Assembly (NCBI GenBank): GCA_031292055.1
Contig: JARLHV010000046.1
Span: 1 to 64,000 of the forward strand
DNA: 64,000 bases
Reading direction: 5' to 3'
Source: Desulfosporosinus sp.
GTDB taxonomy: Bacteria; Bacillota; Desulfitobacteriia; Desulfitobacteriales; Desulfitobacteriaceae
Part shown: positions 44,525 through 53,971 of the stretch, piece by piece
How positions within the stretch are numbered: position 1 is the stretch's first letter
How the letters are laid out: every line of letters starts with the position of its first letter
Made by a program: the position numbers and the translations under genes
The notes under the pieces: generated by a model
The model's database searches: none
Seen by the model: only the letters and a program-made list of their open reading frames with translations
What the model was told of the DNA's origin: nothing

Positions 44525-44661
44525 GAAGTTCGATATTCGATATTCGAGGTACGAACTTTGAATTCGATTCTGCGAATCGAAGAACGGAATGGACGTTAAG
44601 GTATTAATAATACTGCGAACTCTGTTCGCCTCGATCCTCGAACTACGAACTACGAACCACG
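44525..44661 (+). repeat. TTCGA-family inverted repeat, copy 1 (radC-mreB)
   Basis: Left arm of TTCGA-type units, palindrome GATTC-TGC-GAATC (44566-44578), spacer with GAACGGAAT and TTAA, palindrome GCGAAC...GTTCGC, right arm of the complementary units. Forward orientation. Confidence 0.85.
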
Positions 44662-44686
44662 ATTTTGGAAGGAGTTTTAGCAAACC

Positions 44687-45706
44687 ATGTTTAATTTTTT
44701 TAGCAGGGACTTAGGAATCGATTTGGGAACTGCAAATACTTTGGTTCATGTTAAGGGAAGAGGAATTGTTGTACGGGAACCTTCCGTGGTAGCGATGGAT
44801 ATTACAACTAAGACTCCGCTGGCCGTCGGTGACAAAGCTAAAGAAATGATCGGTCGGACTCCTAGTAATATCGTGGCTATTCGGCCCTTGAAAGATGGGG
44901 TTATTTCTGATTTTAACGTTACACAAAAGATGCTGAAATACTTTATTAGTCGCGCGCTTGGGACAGAACATCCTTTTATACGTCCACGCGTGGTTATTTG
45001 TGTGCCTTCAGGTGTAACACCAGTTGAGGAAAGGGCGGTCAAAGAAGCGGCTATGGCAGCCGGTGCGAAAGATCCAATTATTTTGGAAGAGCCTATGGCA
45101 GCAGCAATTGGGGCAGGCCTGCCGGTCAGTGAACCAACTGGGAACATGATTGTAGACATCGGAGGAGGAACAACGGAAGTAGCTGTTATTTCCTTAGGTG
45201 GGATCGTGACAAGTCGTTCTATCCGGGTGGCTGGTGATGAAATGGATGATGCTATCGTCGCTCATATTAAGAGACGTTATAATTTGATGATCGGTTATCG
45301 TACGGCGGAAGCACTTAAATTTGAAATAGGGTTTGCGTACAAGGCCGAACCTGGTATGTTCACGGTGCGTGGAAGGGATTTATTAACGGGGCTCCCTAAA
45401 ACCGTCGAAGTGACCTCAGAAGAAATTCAAGAGGCTCTGCAAGAACCGGTCATGGCCATTGTCGATGCTGTGAAATCGTGTTTGGAAAAAACTCCGCCGG
45501 AATTGTCATCAGACATCATGGATCGCGGCATCATGATGGCGGGGGGGGGCTCTTTACTCCGCAATCTCGATAGACTGATCTCGGATGAAACGGGTATTGC
45601 GGTGCACTTGGCGGAGGACCCTCTATCCTGTGTGGTTATAGGAACCGGACATGTTCTGGAACATTCAGATATTCTTCGTAAAATTGCCGCCTCGCAAAAG
45701 AGTTAG
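44687..45706 (+). CDS. mreB: Rod shape-determining protein MreB
   Basis: A 339-aa actin homologue: [21 protein letters not shown] (phosphate 1), [18 protein letters not shown] (phosphate 2), and [16 protein letters not shown] (adenosine). It forms membrane-bound filaments that guide the elongation machinery. AAGGAG about 12 nt before the ATG. First of mreB-mreC-mreD with 21 and 10 nt gaps. Confidence 0.97.
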   Translation: MFNFFSRDLGIDLGTANTLVHVKGRGIVVREPSVVAMDITTKTPLAVGDKAKEMIGRTPSNIVAIRPLKDGVISDFNVTQKMLKYFISRALGTEHPFIRPRVVICVPSGVTPVEERAVKEAAMAAGAKDPIILEEPMAAAIGAGLPVSEPTGNMIVDIGGGTTEVAVISLGGIVTSRSIRVAGDEMDDAIVAHIKRRYNLMIGYRTAEALKFEIGFAYKAEPGMFTVRGRDLLTGLPKTVEVTSEEIQEALQEPVMAIVDAVKSCLEKTPPELSSDIMDRGIMMAGGGSLLRNLDRLISDETGIAVHLAEDPLSCVVIGTGHVLEHSDILRKIAASQKS

Positions 45707-45727
45707 AGATAGCGAGGGGGAATTATT

Positions 45728-46582
45728 GTGGGGAAAAGAGTTAATGTGACGGGAATTGCGGTTCTCGTTTTCTTTCTATTGTTAGGTGTACTTATTAGTA
45801 TTCGGTTAACTGGATTAGGCAGTAATTTCCCCAATCCGGTCGGAGGAGTCCTCCAACGCGTTTTAAGTCCGTTGGAAAAACCGATTCTTCAGTTGGGGAA
45901 TGGAATTCGGGATAATACGAAGGTATTGTGGGACTTTCGCGAGGTCCAGACCGAAAACGAAGCTCTACGTAAGCAAGTAGATCAGTTAACAGGGGATAAC
46001 TTGAAGTTAAAAGAACAAGTCTTAGCAGGTATACGTTATACGGAGCTTGATCAGGGACAGTTTCGAAGCCCGTCGCTCGATACGTTCGCCAAAATTGGGG
46101 CCAGTGTTATTAATCGCAACCCGACTACATGGTATCGGACCTTGACGTTGAACCGTGGAAGCCAAGATGGAGTAGCCGCTAATGATCCGGTTATCGGCGC
46201 TTTGGGGCTGGTGGGAAAGATAGTTTCCGTTTCACCCACAACCTCGGAAGTCTTGCTGATCCTTGATGGGGAAGGGCAAGTAAGTGCCTTGGTGCGTGAC
46301 AGCACGGGCAATGGAACCTTTGGAATTGTGCAAGGAACCTATAAGCGCGGTTCACGTCTGACTCCAGAAGGGAATTTACAAATGCTCTTTCGACGCGCGG
46401 ATAATGTCAATGCTGGAGACCTTGTGTTTACTTCAGGTATGGGTGGGGTTTATCCCAGCGATGTTCCCATCGGGAAAGTAAAGGAAATCCAGCTCGATCC
46501 TTCGGGTCTGCTCAAAACCGCTTATATTGACCCATTGGTTGATTTTGATGCCTTAGAAGAAGCTTATATCATTAAAAAGTAG
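45728..46582 (+). CDS. mreC: Rod shape-determining protein MreC
   Basis: A 284-aa protein: membrane helix at about 9-28, coiled coil at about 75-100 (ENEALRKQVDQLTGDNLKLKEQV), then the beta-barrel MreC domain (VINRNPTTWYRTLTLNRGSQDGV; VFTSGMGGVYPSDVPIGKV). It links MreB to the penicillin-binding proteins outside. GTG start with GAGGGGG upstream. Confidence 0.95.
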   Translation: MGKRVNVTGIAVLVFFLLLGVLISIRLTGLGSNFPNPVGGVLQRVLSPLEKPILQLGNGIRDNTKVLWDFREVQTENEALRKQVDQLTGDNLKLKEQVLAGIRYTELDQGQFRSPSLDTFAKIGASVINRNPTTWYRTLTLNRGSQDGVAANDPVIGALGLVGKIVSVSPTTSEVLLILDGEGQVSALVRDSTGNGTFGIVQGTYKRGSRLTPEGNLQMLFRRADNVNAGDLVFTSGMGGVYPSDVPIGKVKEIQLDPSGLLKTAYIDPLVDFDALEEAYIIKK

Positions 46583-46592
46583 GGGGGAAATA

Positions 46593-47099
46593 ATGCGTTA
46601 TGTTTTGGTTGCGGTTATGTTTCTCCTGAGTCTTATTTTACCCGGAACAGTTTTTCACTTTTGGGCTTGGTCAGGGATTAAGCCGGATTTACTCATGCTC
46701 TTAACAATTTATATAGCTATGCATCATCGGTTGCCTTCAAGTGTTTTATGGGGACTGGGTGCGGGTTTATTAGAAGACTTATATTTAGGACGGTATATTG
46801 GAATGTATGCGCTCACTCTGGCGGTGGTTGCCTGTTTAAGTAGTTGGCTTACAGAGCGCTGGTATCGAGATAATTTTCTTTTGACAACCTTTATGGTTTT
46901 TATCGTCACCATGGTGGGACAAGTTGTAGTCGCTTTTTTGAGCCTCGGAGCCGGGCTTAATTGGTCTTTAGGGGATATTGGTCAGTTGGTGATTGGGGTT
47001 GCCCTCTACAATGCAGTTCTTGTTCCGGTAACTTACCCGTTGATTCACAGGTCCTTCCTGCACGGATGGTTGCGGTATCGGCCGAGATATGAACGCTAA
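46593..47099 (+). CDS. mreD: Rod shape-determining protein MreD
   Basis: A 168-aa membrane protein with about five or six helices, IKPDLLMLLTIYIAMHH and GAGLLEDLYLGRYIGMYALTL being typical MreD blocks. It partners with MreC in the elongasome. ATG 46593 with AGGGGGG upstream. Confidence 0.93.
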   Translation: MRYVLVAVMFLLSLILPGTVFHFWAWSGIKPDLLMLLTIYIAMHHRLPSSVLWGLGAGLLEDLYLGRYIGMYALTLAVVACLSSWLTERWYRDNFLLTTFMVFIVTMVGQVVVAFLSLGAGLNWSLGDIGQLVIGVALYNAVLVPVTYPLIHRSFLHGWLRYRPRYER

Positions 47100-47100
47100 T

Positions 47101-47246
47101 CGCTAATCGCGAGGCACGATGCTCGATGTACGAGGCACGAATTGAAGGCGAACAGGGTTCGCAGAACGATTAGGTCGCGTAGTTCAATCTGTGCTTCGAT
47201 TCTTAGAATCGAAGCACAGATTTCGAACTTCGTGCCTCGTGCTTCG
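47101..47246 (-). repeat. TTCGA-family inverted repeat, copy 2 (mreD-mrdA)
   Basis: Opposite orientation to copy 1: GCGAACAGGGTTCGC first, spacer, then CTTCGATTC-TTA-GAATCGAAG (9-bp arms), with TTCG-type units at both ends. Confidence 0.8.
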
Positions 47247-47276
47247 TAAAAACGTATCGAAGAGGAGTTTTTTAGC

Positions 47277-49382
47277 ATGGATGACAAAGAACGAAAACCT
47301 TATGTTCATCGTCTTTGGGGATTAAGTGTCGTAGTGGTTCTCGTTTTTTCGATTCTGACCTTTAACCTTTGGCGGTTACAGATCACTCAAGGTTCCTATT
47401 TTGCTGCCAAGGCGCAGGGAAACGCCATGCAACTCGTGAAGGTCCCTTCTACAAGAGGGGATATTATAGACAAAAATGGTAAGCTGTTGGTGACAAGTGT
47501 TCCAGAGTTTGTGCTCAATTTAGATTGGTTGGATTTACAACAATCTAAAACCAATAATTGGAAAGATGTTGTCGGGCGATTAGCGGTTTTCATTAAACAG
47601 GAAAAGGGCTGGTCCAATCCTAATGAATCCGCTGAATCGATTGCCGAAGATATATTCGTTAATATTCAAAATCATCAATGGGAGCGTTATCGCCCAGTTA
47701 CGATCCTGGAGAATGTCCCTCAACCTCTCCAGGCCGTCATAGCGGAACATCAGGATCAGCTTCCAGGAGTGAGTGTCGACGCAATCCCCGTTCGTTCTTA
47801 TCCTCAAAATGTGCTGGCTGGTCAGGTCCTTGGCTATGTTCGTGAAATAGCAGACCCGGAAATCGCCCAGTTTAATCAAAATACGGATGCGCAAAAAGCG
47901 GGTTTCGAGTATGCGCAAGGGGATATGGTCGGCAAGATGGGGATTGAAAAGTCCTATGATTTCTGGTTGCGTGGTAAAGAGGGCGTTCAGCAAGTCGAAG
48001 TAGACAATAGCGCCCACCCGGTTTCCAAACAGGTGGTCCAAGCACCAGAAGCGGGAAAAACTGTCCAACTCACAATTGATGCAGACTTGCAAAAGACCGT
48101 AGAAGATAGTCTGGATCAGGTCATTGCCAATGTTCAACTGCATACTAATCCCAATGCCAAGTCTGGTGCTGCCGTGGTGATCGATGTTAATACGGGCAAG
48201 ATTCTGGCCATGGCTTCCCGACCAGCAATGGATCCAAACGATTTGATCGGTGATATTTCCCAAGAGATGGCGGATAAGTATTTCGTTAATACAGAAGCAG
48301 CCTCTCTTAATCGGGCCTTGACTGGCGTATATCCGCCAGGATCGGTCTTCAAAATGGTGACAGCAATGGCTGCCTTGCAACTCAAAGTGACAACGCCGAA
48401 TGAACAGGTTAATGACGTTCTATCTTCCTTGGGAAGTCGACCTTCTCAGCAACAAGGGTTTGTAGAATGGGGCGGAAATAATTTCGGCTTGGTAAATCTT
48501 TATCGGGCATTGGCTTTATCCTCTGACATTTATTTTGAAGTGATGGGTCGCCGAGCTTTTGAGGCTAATCCGGAAACGATCAGTCAGATTGCCCATGAAT
48601 TTGGCTTAGGAGTAGACAGTGGTGTTGATTTGCCGGGAGAAGCCAAGGGACTCGCACCCTCGGCAGCATGGAAAAAAGCGAATTATGGCCCTACTTATGA
48701 GAAGTTGCGCGATAATAAGCTAGCAGCGATTGAGACTGCCTATGCCCCCAAACTAGCACAGGCTCAAGATGCGAAAAGCAAGCAAAAGTTACAAACGGCG
48801 AAAGACTCAGAAATTAATCAGGTGGACGTTTGGTATAAGCAAATGGTAGGCGAAAATGTTGACTGGAAGGTCTATGACAGTTACAACAATGCCATTGGAC
48901 AAGGGTATAATGACTATACTCCGTTGCAATTAGCCAATTACGTGGCTACCTTGGTGAATGGTGGAAAACACTATCGCCCGTATATGGTCGATAAGTTGTT
49001 AGATCCTATCACGGGGAAGGTGGTACTGCAGAACCAACCCAAGGTTCTAAATACAGTTTCGGTTTCTCCGGAGATCCTGGATGAGGTCAAAAAAGGAATG
49101 GGCGCCGCAGCGACTGGTGAAGGAACGGCCAATTTCCTGTCGATAGATATGCCGCAATTTACTGGGGGAGCTAAAACAGGCACAGCCCAGCACGGAAACG
49201 CCAACACATTATCCGGGGAGATCTACAATGGGATGTTTGTGGCTTTTGCGCCTTATGATCATCCCCAGATTGCTTTTGCTGGGGTTGTGGAATTTGGGAG
49301 CCACGGTAACGACACGGCAGGTAAAGTCGCTGAAGCGGCCTTTATGAAATATTTTAGTTGGAAGTCCGCGAATGGTGGCTGA
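47277..49382 (+). CDS. mrdA: Penicillin-binding protein 2 (elongation transpeptidase)
   Basis: A 701-aa class B PBP: cytosolic tail, membrane helix at about 15-33, dimerisation region (STRGDIIDKNGKLL), transpeptidase domain with S356-x-x-K359 (PPGSVFKM), S415-S-D417 in the SxN/D place, and K633-T-G (GAKTGTAQ). It cross-links peptidoglycan with RodA. Between LPGEAKGLAPSAAWKK and NAIGQGYNDYTPLQLA there is a charged helical insertion of about 60 residues (roughly 470-535), larger than in most PBP2. ATG follows GAGGAG. Confidence 0.95.
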   Translation: MDDKERKPYVHRLWGLSVVVVLVFSILTFNLWRLQITQGSYFAAKAQGNAMQLVKVPSTRGDIIDKNGKLLVTSVPEFVLNLDWLDLQQSKTNNWKDVVGRLAVFIKQEKGWSNPNESAESIAEDIFVNIQNHQWERYRPVTILENVPQPLQAVIAEHQDQLPGVSVDAIPVRSYPQNVLAGQVLGYVREIADPEIAQFNQNTDAQKAGFEYAQGDMVGKMGIEKSYDFWLRGKEGVQQVEVDNSAHPVSKQVVQAPEAGKTVQLTIDADLQKTVEDSLDQVIANVQLHTNPNAKSGAAVVIDVNTGKILAMASRPAMDPNDLIGDISQEMADKYFVNTEAASLNRALTGVYPPGSVFKMVTAMAALQLKVTTPNEQVNDVLSSLGSRPSQQQGFVEWGGNNFGLVNLYRALALSSDIYFEVMGRRAFEANPETISQIAHEFGLGVDSGVDLPGEAKGLAPSAAWKKANYGPTYEKLRDNKLAAIETAYAPKLAQAQDAKSKQKLQTAKDSEINQVDVWYKQMVGENVDWKVYDSYNNAIGQGYNDYTPLQLANYVATLVNGGKHYRPYMVDKLLDPITGKVVLQNQPKVLNTVSVSPEILDEVKKGMGAAATGEGTANFLSIDMPQFTGGAKTGTAQHGNANTLSGEIYNGMFVAFAPYDHPQIAFAGVVEFGSHGNDTAGKVAEAAFMKYFSWKSANGG

Positions 49383-49410
49383 AAAACGAGGAAATTTGTC
49401 CTCGTTTTTT
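49382..49410 (+). terminator. Terminator after mrdA
   Basis: AAAAACGAGGA / TCCTCGTTTTT with a T run; it overlaps the mrdA stop codon. Confidence 0.92.
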
Positions 49411-49493
49411 AAAATTGTAAAAAGGGAATTGGGACAGGCTTGTAGAATTTATAGAGAGCATTCAATAAGACAAACGATGGGGGATTGTGCAGG

Positions 49494-50177
49494 TTGACAC
49501 GGACTGAACATGTGGCGCTTAAAGGAACTCGCGAAGGTTTAGTTATATATTTTGATCCGACTGCGGACTTTGAGTTGCTGATGAACGAACTCGATAAGCT
49601 ATTAAAGAATTCTGTTCAATTCCTGCAAGGCGCGACCGTCCGGTGCTACGCTGGGAAAAAAGAATATGCCGAGGACGAACATGTGATGTTAGCCACAGTC
49701 CTAAGCCAACACCAGTTGGAACTTGCTGGATGGTTGACCACAGAAGAAGTGTACGTGCCAGGTCAAACAAAGTCCTACGCAACAGAGAATAAAGAAACAC
49801 GCCTGTGGGATGAAGGGATGGTGGAAGGAAGCTGTCTCTTTGTGGAACGCACACTTCGCTCAGGGAAGAGTGTTGAATACGAGGGGCATGTTATTGTACT
49901 GGGTGACGTTAATCCCGGGGCGGAAATTATTGCTACTGGTAATATTGTCGTTTTGGGTTCTCTTCGCGGGGTTGCCCACGCTGGAGCGACGGGTGAGCGG
50001 AAAGCCTCAGTGAGCGCTTATCATTTGGCCCCTACCCAATTGCGGATCGCGGATTTGGTGACTAGGGCACCGGATGAGGAAGCCGGCGGACGGGGTCCGG
50101 AAATCGCCAGAATTAAAGATGACCAATTGGTTGTTGAAGCGGCTAGTATGAATGGTTGGCGCAGCAAGGCCCGATAA
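49494..50177 (+). CDS. minC: Septum site-determining protein MinC
   Basis: A 227-aa division inhibitor: N-terminal domain (ALKGTREGLVIYFDPTADFELLMNELDKLL) and C-terminal beta-helix (HVIVLGDVNPGAEIIATGNIVVLGSLRGVAHAGA), which binds MinD and FtsZ. The start is taken as TTG 49494 because GGGGGA is 9 nt upstream; TTG 49485 would sit on top of that site. First gene of minC-minD-minE. Confidence 0.93.
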   Translation: MTRTEHVALKGTREGLVIYFDPTADFELLMNELDKLLKNSVQFLQGATVRCYAGKKEYAEDEHVMLATVLSQHQLELAGWLTTEEVYVPGQTKSYATENKETRLWDEGMVEGSCLFVERTLRSGKSVEYEGHVIVLGDVNPGAEIIATGNIVVLGSLRGVAHAGATGERKASVSAYHLAPTQLRIADLVTRAPDEEAGGRGPEIARIKDDQLVVEAASMNGWRSKAR

Positions 50178-50323
50178 CGCGATGTTCGATGTTCGAGGTT
50201 CGTGGTTCGAACTTAGAATTCGATTCTGCGAATCGAAGAACGGAATTCATCTTTAATGCTTAAAATCTTCTGCGAACATTGTTCGCTTCGATTCGAGCAT
50301 CGAACATCGAATTTCGCACTTCG
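50178..50323 (+). repeat. TTCGA-family inverted repeat, copy 3 (minC-minD)
   Basis: Same orientation as copy 1: GATTC-TGC-GAATC, GAACGGAATT, then TGCGAACATTGTTCGC, with long TTCGATG/CATCGAA arms that pair with each other. Confidence 0.85.
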
Positions 50324-50355
50324 ATAAAAGTCTATGTGGAAAGGTAGGTCTAAAT

Positions 50356-51150
50356 ATGGGTGAGGTAATCGTAGTAACTTCCGGCAAAGGGGGCGTAGGC
50401 AAGACGACAACATCCGCAAACATTGGCACAGGACTGGCTGCAGCCGGGCATAAAGTTGTTCTGGTCGATACTGATATCGGTTTGCGTAACCTCGATGTAG
50501 TGATGGGACTGGAAAACCGTATTGTATACGATTTAGTGGATGTGACTAGTGGGAATTGCCGCTTAAAACAAGCACTTATTAAAGATAAACGTTTTGAAAA
50601 TCTTTTTTTGCTTCCGGCTGCCCAAACTAAGGACAAATCGGCCGTTAGTCCTGAGCAGATGAAAACATTAGCTGCAGAGCTTAAAGAAGAATTCGATTTT
50701 GCGATCATTGACTGCCCGGCAGGAATTGAACAAGGCTTTCGCAATGCGATTGCCGGTGCCGATCGGGCAATTGTCGTTTGCACGCCCGAGGTCAGTGCAG
50801 TGCGTGATGCAGATCGTATTATTGGCCTATTAGAAGCGGCAGAGCTGAGAAACCCCAAATTAATCATCAACCGGATTCGTCCTGAAATGGTTAAACGTGG
50901 GGATATGATGGATATCTCAGATATTCTGGATATTTTAGCCATTGAACTTATTGGTGTTGTTCCGGAAGATGAGAGCATCGTGATTTCCACGAACCGCGGC
51001 GAACCTGCTGTTATGGATCAAGGGTCAAAAGCTGGAGAGGCCTATCGGCGGATTACAAGGCGGATTAAAGGTGAAGAAGTAGCCCTGATGAATCTCGATG
51101 TGCCCTTAGGAATTATGGATAAACTCAAGAGACTTGTTGGTATACGCTGA
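50356..51150 (+). CDS. minD: Septum site-determining ATPase MinD
   Basis: A 264-aa ParA-type ATPase with deviant Walker A SGKGGVGKTT at about 10-19, VDTDIGLRNLDVVMGLE, DCPAGIEQG, and a C-terminal amphipathic membrane helix (GIMDKLKRLVG). It recruits MinC to the membrane and is cycled by MinE. AAGGTAGG before the ATG. Confidence 0.97.
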   Translation: MGEVIVVTSGKGGVGKTTTSANIGTGLAAAGHKVVLVDTDIGLRNLDVVMGLENRIVYDLVDVTSGNCRLKQALIKDKRFENLFLLPAAQTKDKSAVSPEQMKTLAAELKEEFDFAIIDCPAGIEQGFRNAIAGADRAIVVCTPEVSAVRDADRIIGLLEAAELRNPKLIINRIRPEMVKRGDMMDISDILDILAIELIGVVPEDESIVISTNRGEPAVMDQGSKAGEAYRRITRRIKGEEVALMNLDVPLGIMDKLKRLVGIR

Positions 51151-51179
51151 CCGTTCGGTACGGAGAGGAGGAATCGTCC

Positions 51180-51458
51180 TTGTTAGAATTTATTAGCCGA
51201 ATGCTTGGCAAGGAAAGTGCCTCGAGCAAGACGGTCGCAAAAGAACGCCTTCGACTCGTTCTGGTTCATGATCGTGCCAGCATTTCGCCTGCCATGCTGA
51301 ACAGACTAAGAGAAGATCTAATTAAAGTTATATCTAACTATATGGAGATTGACGAAGCTGCACTTGAATTTAATCTACTCCAAGATGATGATGAGGTGGC
51401 TTTGGTTGCCAACATTCCGGTCGTGAAGATGAAGCGGGATTACGCGACCAAAGTATAA
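51180..51458 (+). CDS. minE: Cell division topological specificity factor MinE
   Basis: A 92-aa MinE: KERLRLVLVHDRASISPAMLNRLREDLIKVISNYMEID is the anti-MinCD and topological region. TTG start with GGAGAGGAGG upstream. MinE suggests pole-to-pole oscillation rather than a purely DivIVA system. Confidence 0.95.
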   Translation: MLEFISRMLGKESASSKTVAKERLRLVLVHDRASISPAMLNRLREDLIKVISNYMEIDEAALEFNLLQDDDEVALVANIPVVKMKRDYATKV

Positions 51459-51493
51459 GTAAAGTGAGTTAAATAGTGTTTAGAAGATTGTAA

Positions 51494-51522
51494 AGACTAG
51501 TGGGGTGCCACTGGTCTTTTTT
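51494..51522 (+). terminator. Terminator after minE
   Basis: AGACTAGTGG pairs fully with CCACTGGTCT (one G-T), 4-nt loop, then TTTTT. Confidence 0.93.
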
Positions 51523-51533
51523 ATTTAATTTAA

Positions 51534-51585
51534 TTGCGAACTTTGTTCGCTTCGTGCCTCGAGCATCGAACCACGTGCATCGAGT
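51534..51585 (+). repeat. TTCGA-family repeat, copy 4, right half only (minE-rodA)
   Basis: Begins at the inner palindrome GCGAACTTTGTTCGC and continues into the right arm (GCCTCGAGCATCGAACCACG). The left half is missing; the minE terminator stands in its place. Confidence 0.8.
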
Positions 51586-51590
51586 AGTAC

Positions 51591-51619
51591 TTGGGGTTGT
51601 GTAACTGATGTGTTATAAT
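51591..51619 (+). promoter_or_regulatory. rodA promoter candidate
   Basis: TTGGGG (51591-51596), 17 nt spacer, TATAAT (51614-51619). Confidence 0.5.
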
Positions 51620-51660
51620 AATTATGCATTCGGCTTAACAACCAGAGGGGAAATATCAAC

Positions 51661-52821
51661 GTGGATAAACGAACATTTAGAAATTTGGACTTTTTATTTA
51701 TCTTATTTACGTTTCTGTTACTAGTAGCTAGTCTTTTCATCTTAAGCACGGCTTCAATTAATGTGGATAAAGCAAGCCCTTTACACTATGTCAAGGTGCA
51801 AGCCTATTGGATTATAAGTGGGATTTTTATTACAGCTGTCCTGGCAGCGATCGATTATCAAAAATGGCGACGTTTGCAGTGGTGGATTTACTCACTTAAT
51901 CTGGTTTTACTCTTGGCGGTTATTTTTGTGGGAGACTCGGCCAAAGGGGCAACTCGCTGGATTGCGATCACATCAAGTGTTAGTATCCAACCTTCTGAAT
52001 TTGCCAAAATTTTTATTATTATTACCTTGGCTGATTTTCTGACTCTCCGAAAAGGAAAGCTCAATAATTATAGGGATTTTGTCGTGCCTTTTTTGTTTGT
52101 GCTAGCGCCCATGCTCCTTGTCTTGAAGCAACCTGATTTGGGAACTGCTTTGGTTTTTGCGGCCATATTTATTGGGATGATGTTTGTTGCAGGAGCAAAT
52201 CCATGGAAATTTGGAGGTTTGCTGCTAGGAGGAGTTTGTATCATAGGGGTGGCGCTGGGTCTTCACTTTGCGACGAACTTACCTAGGTGGCTGCACTGGG
52301 CTCAAGGGCTTCCCCTTCCCATGCAAGATTATCAATTAAAGCGCCTAACCATTTTTGTGAATCCGGCTGCTGATACGTCGGGAGATGGATACCATATTAT
52401 TCAGTCTATCTGGGCTATCGGGTCCGGAGGGTTATGGGGAAAAGGATATCGAATGGGAACACAGGGCCAGTTGAACTTCCTGCCGGAGCATCACACCGAC
52501 TTTATTTTTTCTGTAGTTGGGGAAGAGTTTGGATTTATAGGGACGATCACTTTGCTGTTTCTCTTTTTGATCTTTATTCTGCGCAGTATCAGTATCGCTT
52601 TAAAAGCACGGGATACGTTCGGGATGTTAATCGCTACGGGCGTAGTATCGATGTTTACTTTTCATATTCTGGTCAATGTAGGCATGACCTCTGGAATTAT
52701 GCCAGTAACGGGCATTCCCCTACCACTGATCAGCTATGGCGGAAGTGCCATGTGGTCGAACATGGCAGCGGTTGGGTTACTCCTAAGTGTTAATTTGAGA
52801 CGCCAGAGGCTCATGTTTTGA
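51661..52821 (+). CDS. rodA: Rod shape-determining protein RodA (SEDS glycosyltransferase)
   Basis: A 386-aa SEDS protein with about ten helices: KQPDLGTALVFAAIFIGMMFVAGA, FLPEHHTDFIFSVVGEEFGFIG, and GIPLPLISYGGSAMWSNMAAVGLLLSV. It polymerises glycan strands with PBP2. GTG 51661 has AGAGGGG upstream. Separated from mrdA by the min genes, an arrangement seen in Clostridia. Confidence 0.96.
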   Translation: MDKRTFRNLDFLFILFTFLLLVASLFILSTASINVDKASPLHYVKVQAYWIISGIFITAVLAAIDYQKWRRLQWWIYSLNLVLLLAVIFVGDSAKGATRWIAITSSVSIQPSEFAKIFIIITLADFLTLRKGKLNNYRDFVVPFLFVLAPMLLVLKQPDLGTALVFAAIFIGMMFVAGANPWKFGGLLLGGVCIIGVALGLHFATNLPRWLHWAQGLPLPMQDYQLKRLTIFVNPAADTSGDGYHIIQSIWAIGSGGLWGKGYRMGTQGQLNFLPEHHTDFIFSVVGEEFGFIGTITLLFLFLIFILRSISIALKARDTFGMLIATGVVSMFTFHILVNVGMTSGIMPVTGIPLPLISYGGSAMWSNMAAVGLLLSVNLRRQRLMF

Positions 52822-52822
52822 G

Positions 52823-52955
52823 CGAGGATCGTGGTTCGAAGTTCGAATCGAAGCGAACAAAGTTCGCATAATAACTTAAGGCCTTAAAGAATAAATCCGT
52901 TTTTCGATTCGTAGAATCGAATTCAAGTTCGCGCATCGAACATCGCGCCTCGCGC
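52823..52955 (-). repeat. TTCGA-family inverted repeat, copy 5 (rodA-spoIVFA)
   Basis: Reverse orientation: AATCGAAGCGAACAAAGTTCGC, a TTAAGGCC-containing spacer, ATTCGATTCGTAGAATCGAA palindrome, and outer units at both ends. It starts at the base after the rodA stop. Confidence 0.85.
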
Positions 52956-52990
52956 AAAGAAATAGAACTGCACAGCAGTTCTATTTCTTT
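52956..52990 (+). terminator. Strong hairpin between two TTCGA repeats, probable rodA terminator
   Basis: AAAGAAATAGAACTGC pairs perfectly with GCAGTTCTATTTCTTT (16 bp, 3-nt loop), then TTGCC. It could act on both strands. Confidence 0.75.
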
Positions 52991-53026
52991 TGCCTTCTCA
53001 TAGAATATTAAGGGTTGTACGAACTT

Positions 53027-53175
53027 GATCGAGGTTCGTGGTTCGATGTTCGAGGTGCGAATCGAGGCGAACAAAGTTCGCAGAAGATTTAATGCCATAA
53101 GGATTAATTCCGTCCTTCGATTCGCAGAATCGAATTCACAAATCGAACCTCGAACCTCGAACCTCGAATATCGAA
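53027..53175 (-). repeat. TTCGA-family inverted repeat, copy 6 (rodA-spoIVFA)
   Basis: Same orientation as copy 5: GGCGAACAAAGTTCGC, spacer with GGATTAATTCCGTCC, GATTC-GCA-GAATC, then a right arm in which CGAACCT repeats three times in a row. Confidence 0.88.
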
Positions 53176-53191
53176 AGTGAGGCGGAGTGGG

Positions 53192-53971
53192 ATGAATCCT
53201 TTTGAACGTTGGGATGATTGGGAATGGGAAAGGGCGATCCATGAAGTAGGGAAAGAACAGGGGCGGGGTAAATTTGCGCCGCGCGTTAATCAACAACCCG
53301 GACGTAATCGAAATCATGCGAAGTCGAGTTGGGGGGACTTCTTAAACCATTGGAACGGCACTCAGAAGCGAACCCTTATAGCCGCAACGTTATTTTTGTT
53401 GGTTTTCTTTAGCGCCAATAGTTCAGACGGAGTTTCACTTGCAATTCATTCAATTTATCGGAGTGCACTGGACTCTGGTAATTTTTACGAATCATTAAAT
53501 GGTATGGCCAAGGATGCCTTGTCTTTAGGTGGCGTTGGCAATCAGAGCCTTCCTGTCGATGCGAAAATGAAAGGTCAGTTTTTACCCCCTATTTCGGGAG
53601 CTGTAGTGGCTGGATTTGGAGAAGTAGGAGAAGGAGGAAGCAATGCCTTGGGTTCAATTCATAATGGGATAGATGTGGCGAGTGCTTTAGGAATTCCTGT
53701 GGTTTCGCCTGCAGCTGGGGTTGTCACCTTAGTGGGAGAAGATCCTCAATTGGGAAAGATTGTAAAAGTTGATTTTGGAGACGGATGGACCACAGTGCTT
53801 GGGAACCTCGGGGATATATCTGTGAAAAAAGGTCAGCGCATCGAGAAAGGGGAGATCGTCGGAACGATTGGGCTTTCCGCACCGCTGAAGAAACCGTGGC
53901 TTCATTTTGAATTAAGAAAAAATAACCAGCCGGTCAACCCGATACCCTATCTTATCCCCTCGAAATCGTAG
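53192..53971 (+). CDS. SpoIVFA-like M23-domain membrane protein
   Basis: A 259-aa protein: a basic cytosolic N-terminus, one membrane helix at about 68-83 (TLIAATLFLLVFFSA), and a C-terminal LytM/M23 domain with IHNGIDVASALGIPVVSPAAG and PWLHFELRKN. The M23 metal site looks incomplete, as in SpoIVFA, which regulates the SpoIVFB protease during pro-sigma-K processing. The next gene is a SpoIVFB-like protease, which supports this. ATG 53192 with GGAGTGGG upstream. Confidence 0.85.
   Translation: MNPFERWDDWEWERAIHEVGKEQGRGKFAPRVNQQPGRNRNHAKSSWGDFLNHWNGTQKRTLIAATLFLLVFFSANSSDGVSLAIHSIYRSALDSGNFYESLNGMAKDALSLGGVGNQSLPVDAKMKGQFLPPISGAVVAGFGEVGEGGSNALGSIHNGIDVASALGIPVVSPAAGVVTLVGEDPQLGKIVKVDFGDGWTTVLGNLGDISVKKGQRIEKGEIVGTIGLSAPLKKPWLHFELRKNNQPVNPIPYLIPSKS

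Noticed and set aside
47580..48380. 266-codon frame antisense to mrdA
   Set aside because: Overlaps a well-defined transpeptidase domain; no signals of its own.
50253..50990. 245-codon frame antisense to minD
   Set aside because: Serine/isoleucine-rich composition typical of antisense frames; minD on the other strand is certain.
52811..53317. 168-codon reverse-strand open frame across the rodA-spoIVFA gap
   Set aside because: Its middle is a translation of two TTCGA repeats and its end overlaps spoIVFA. Low-complexity composition and no ribosome site.
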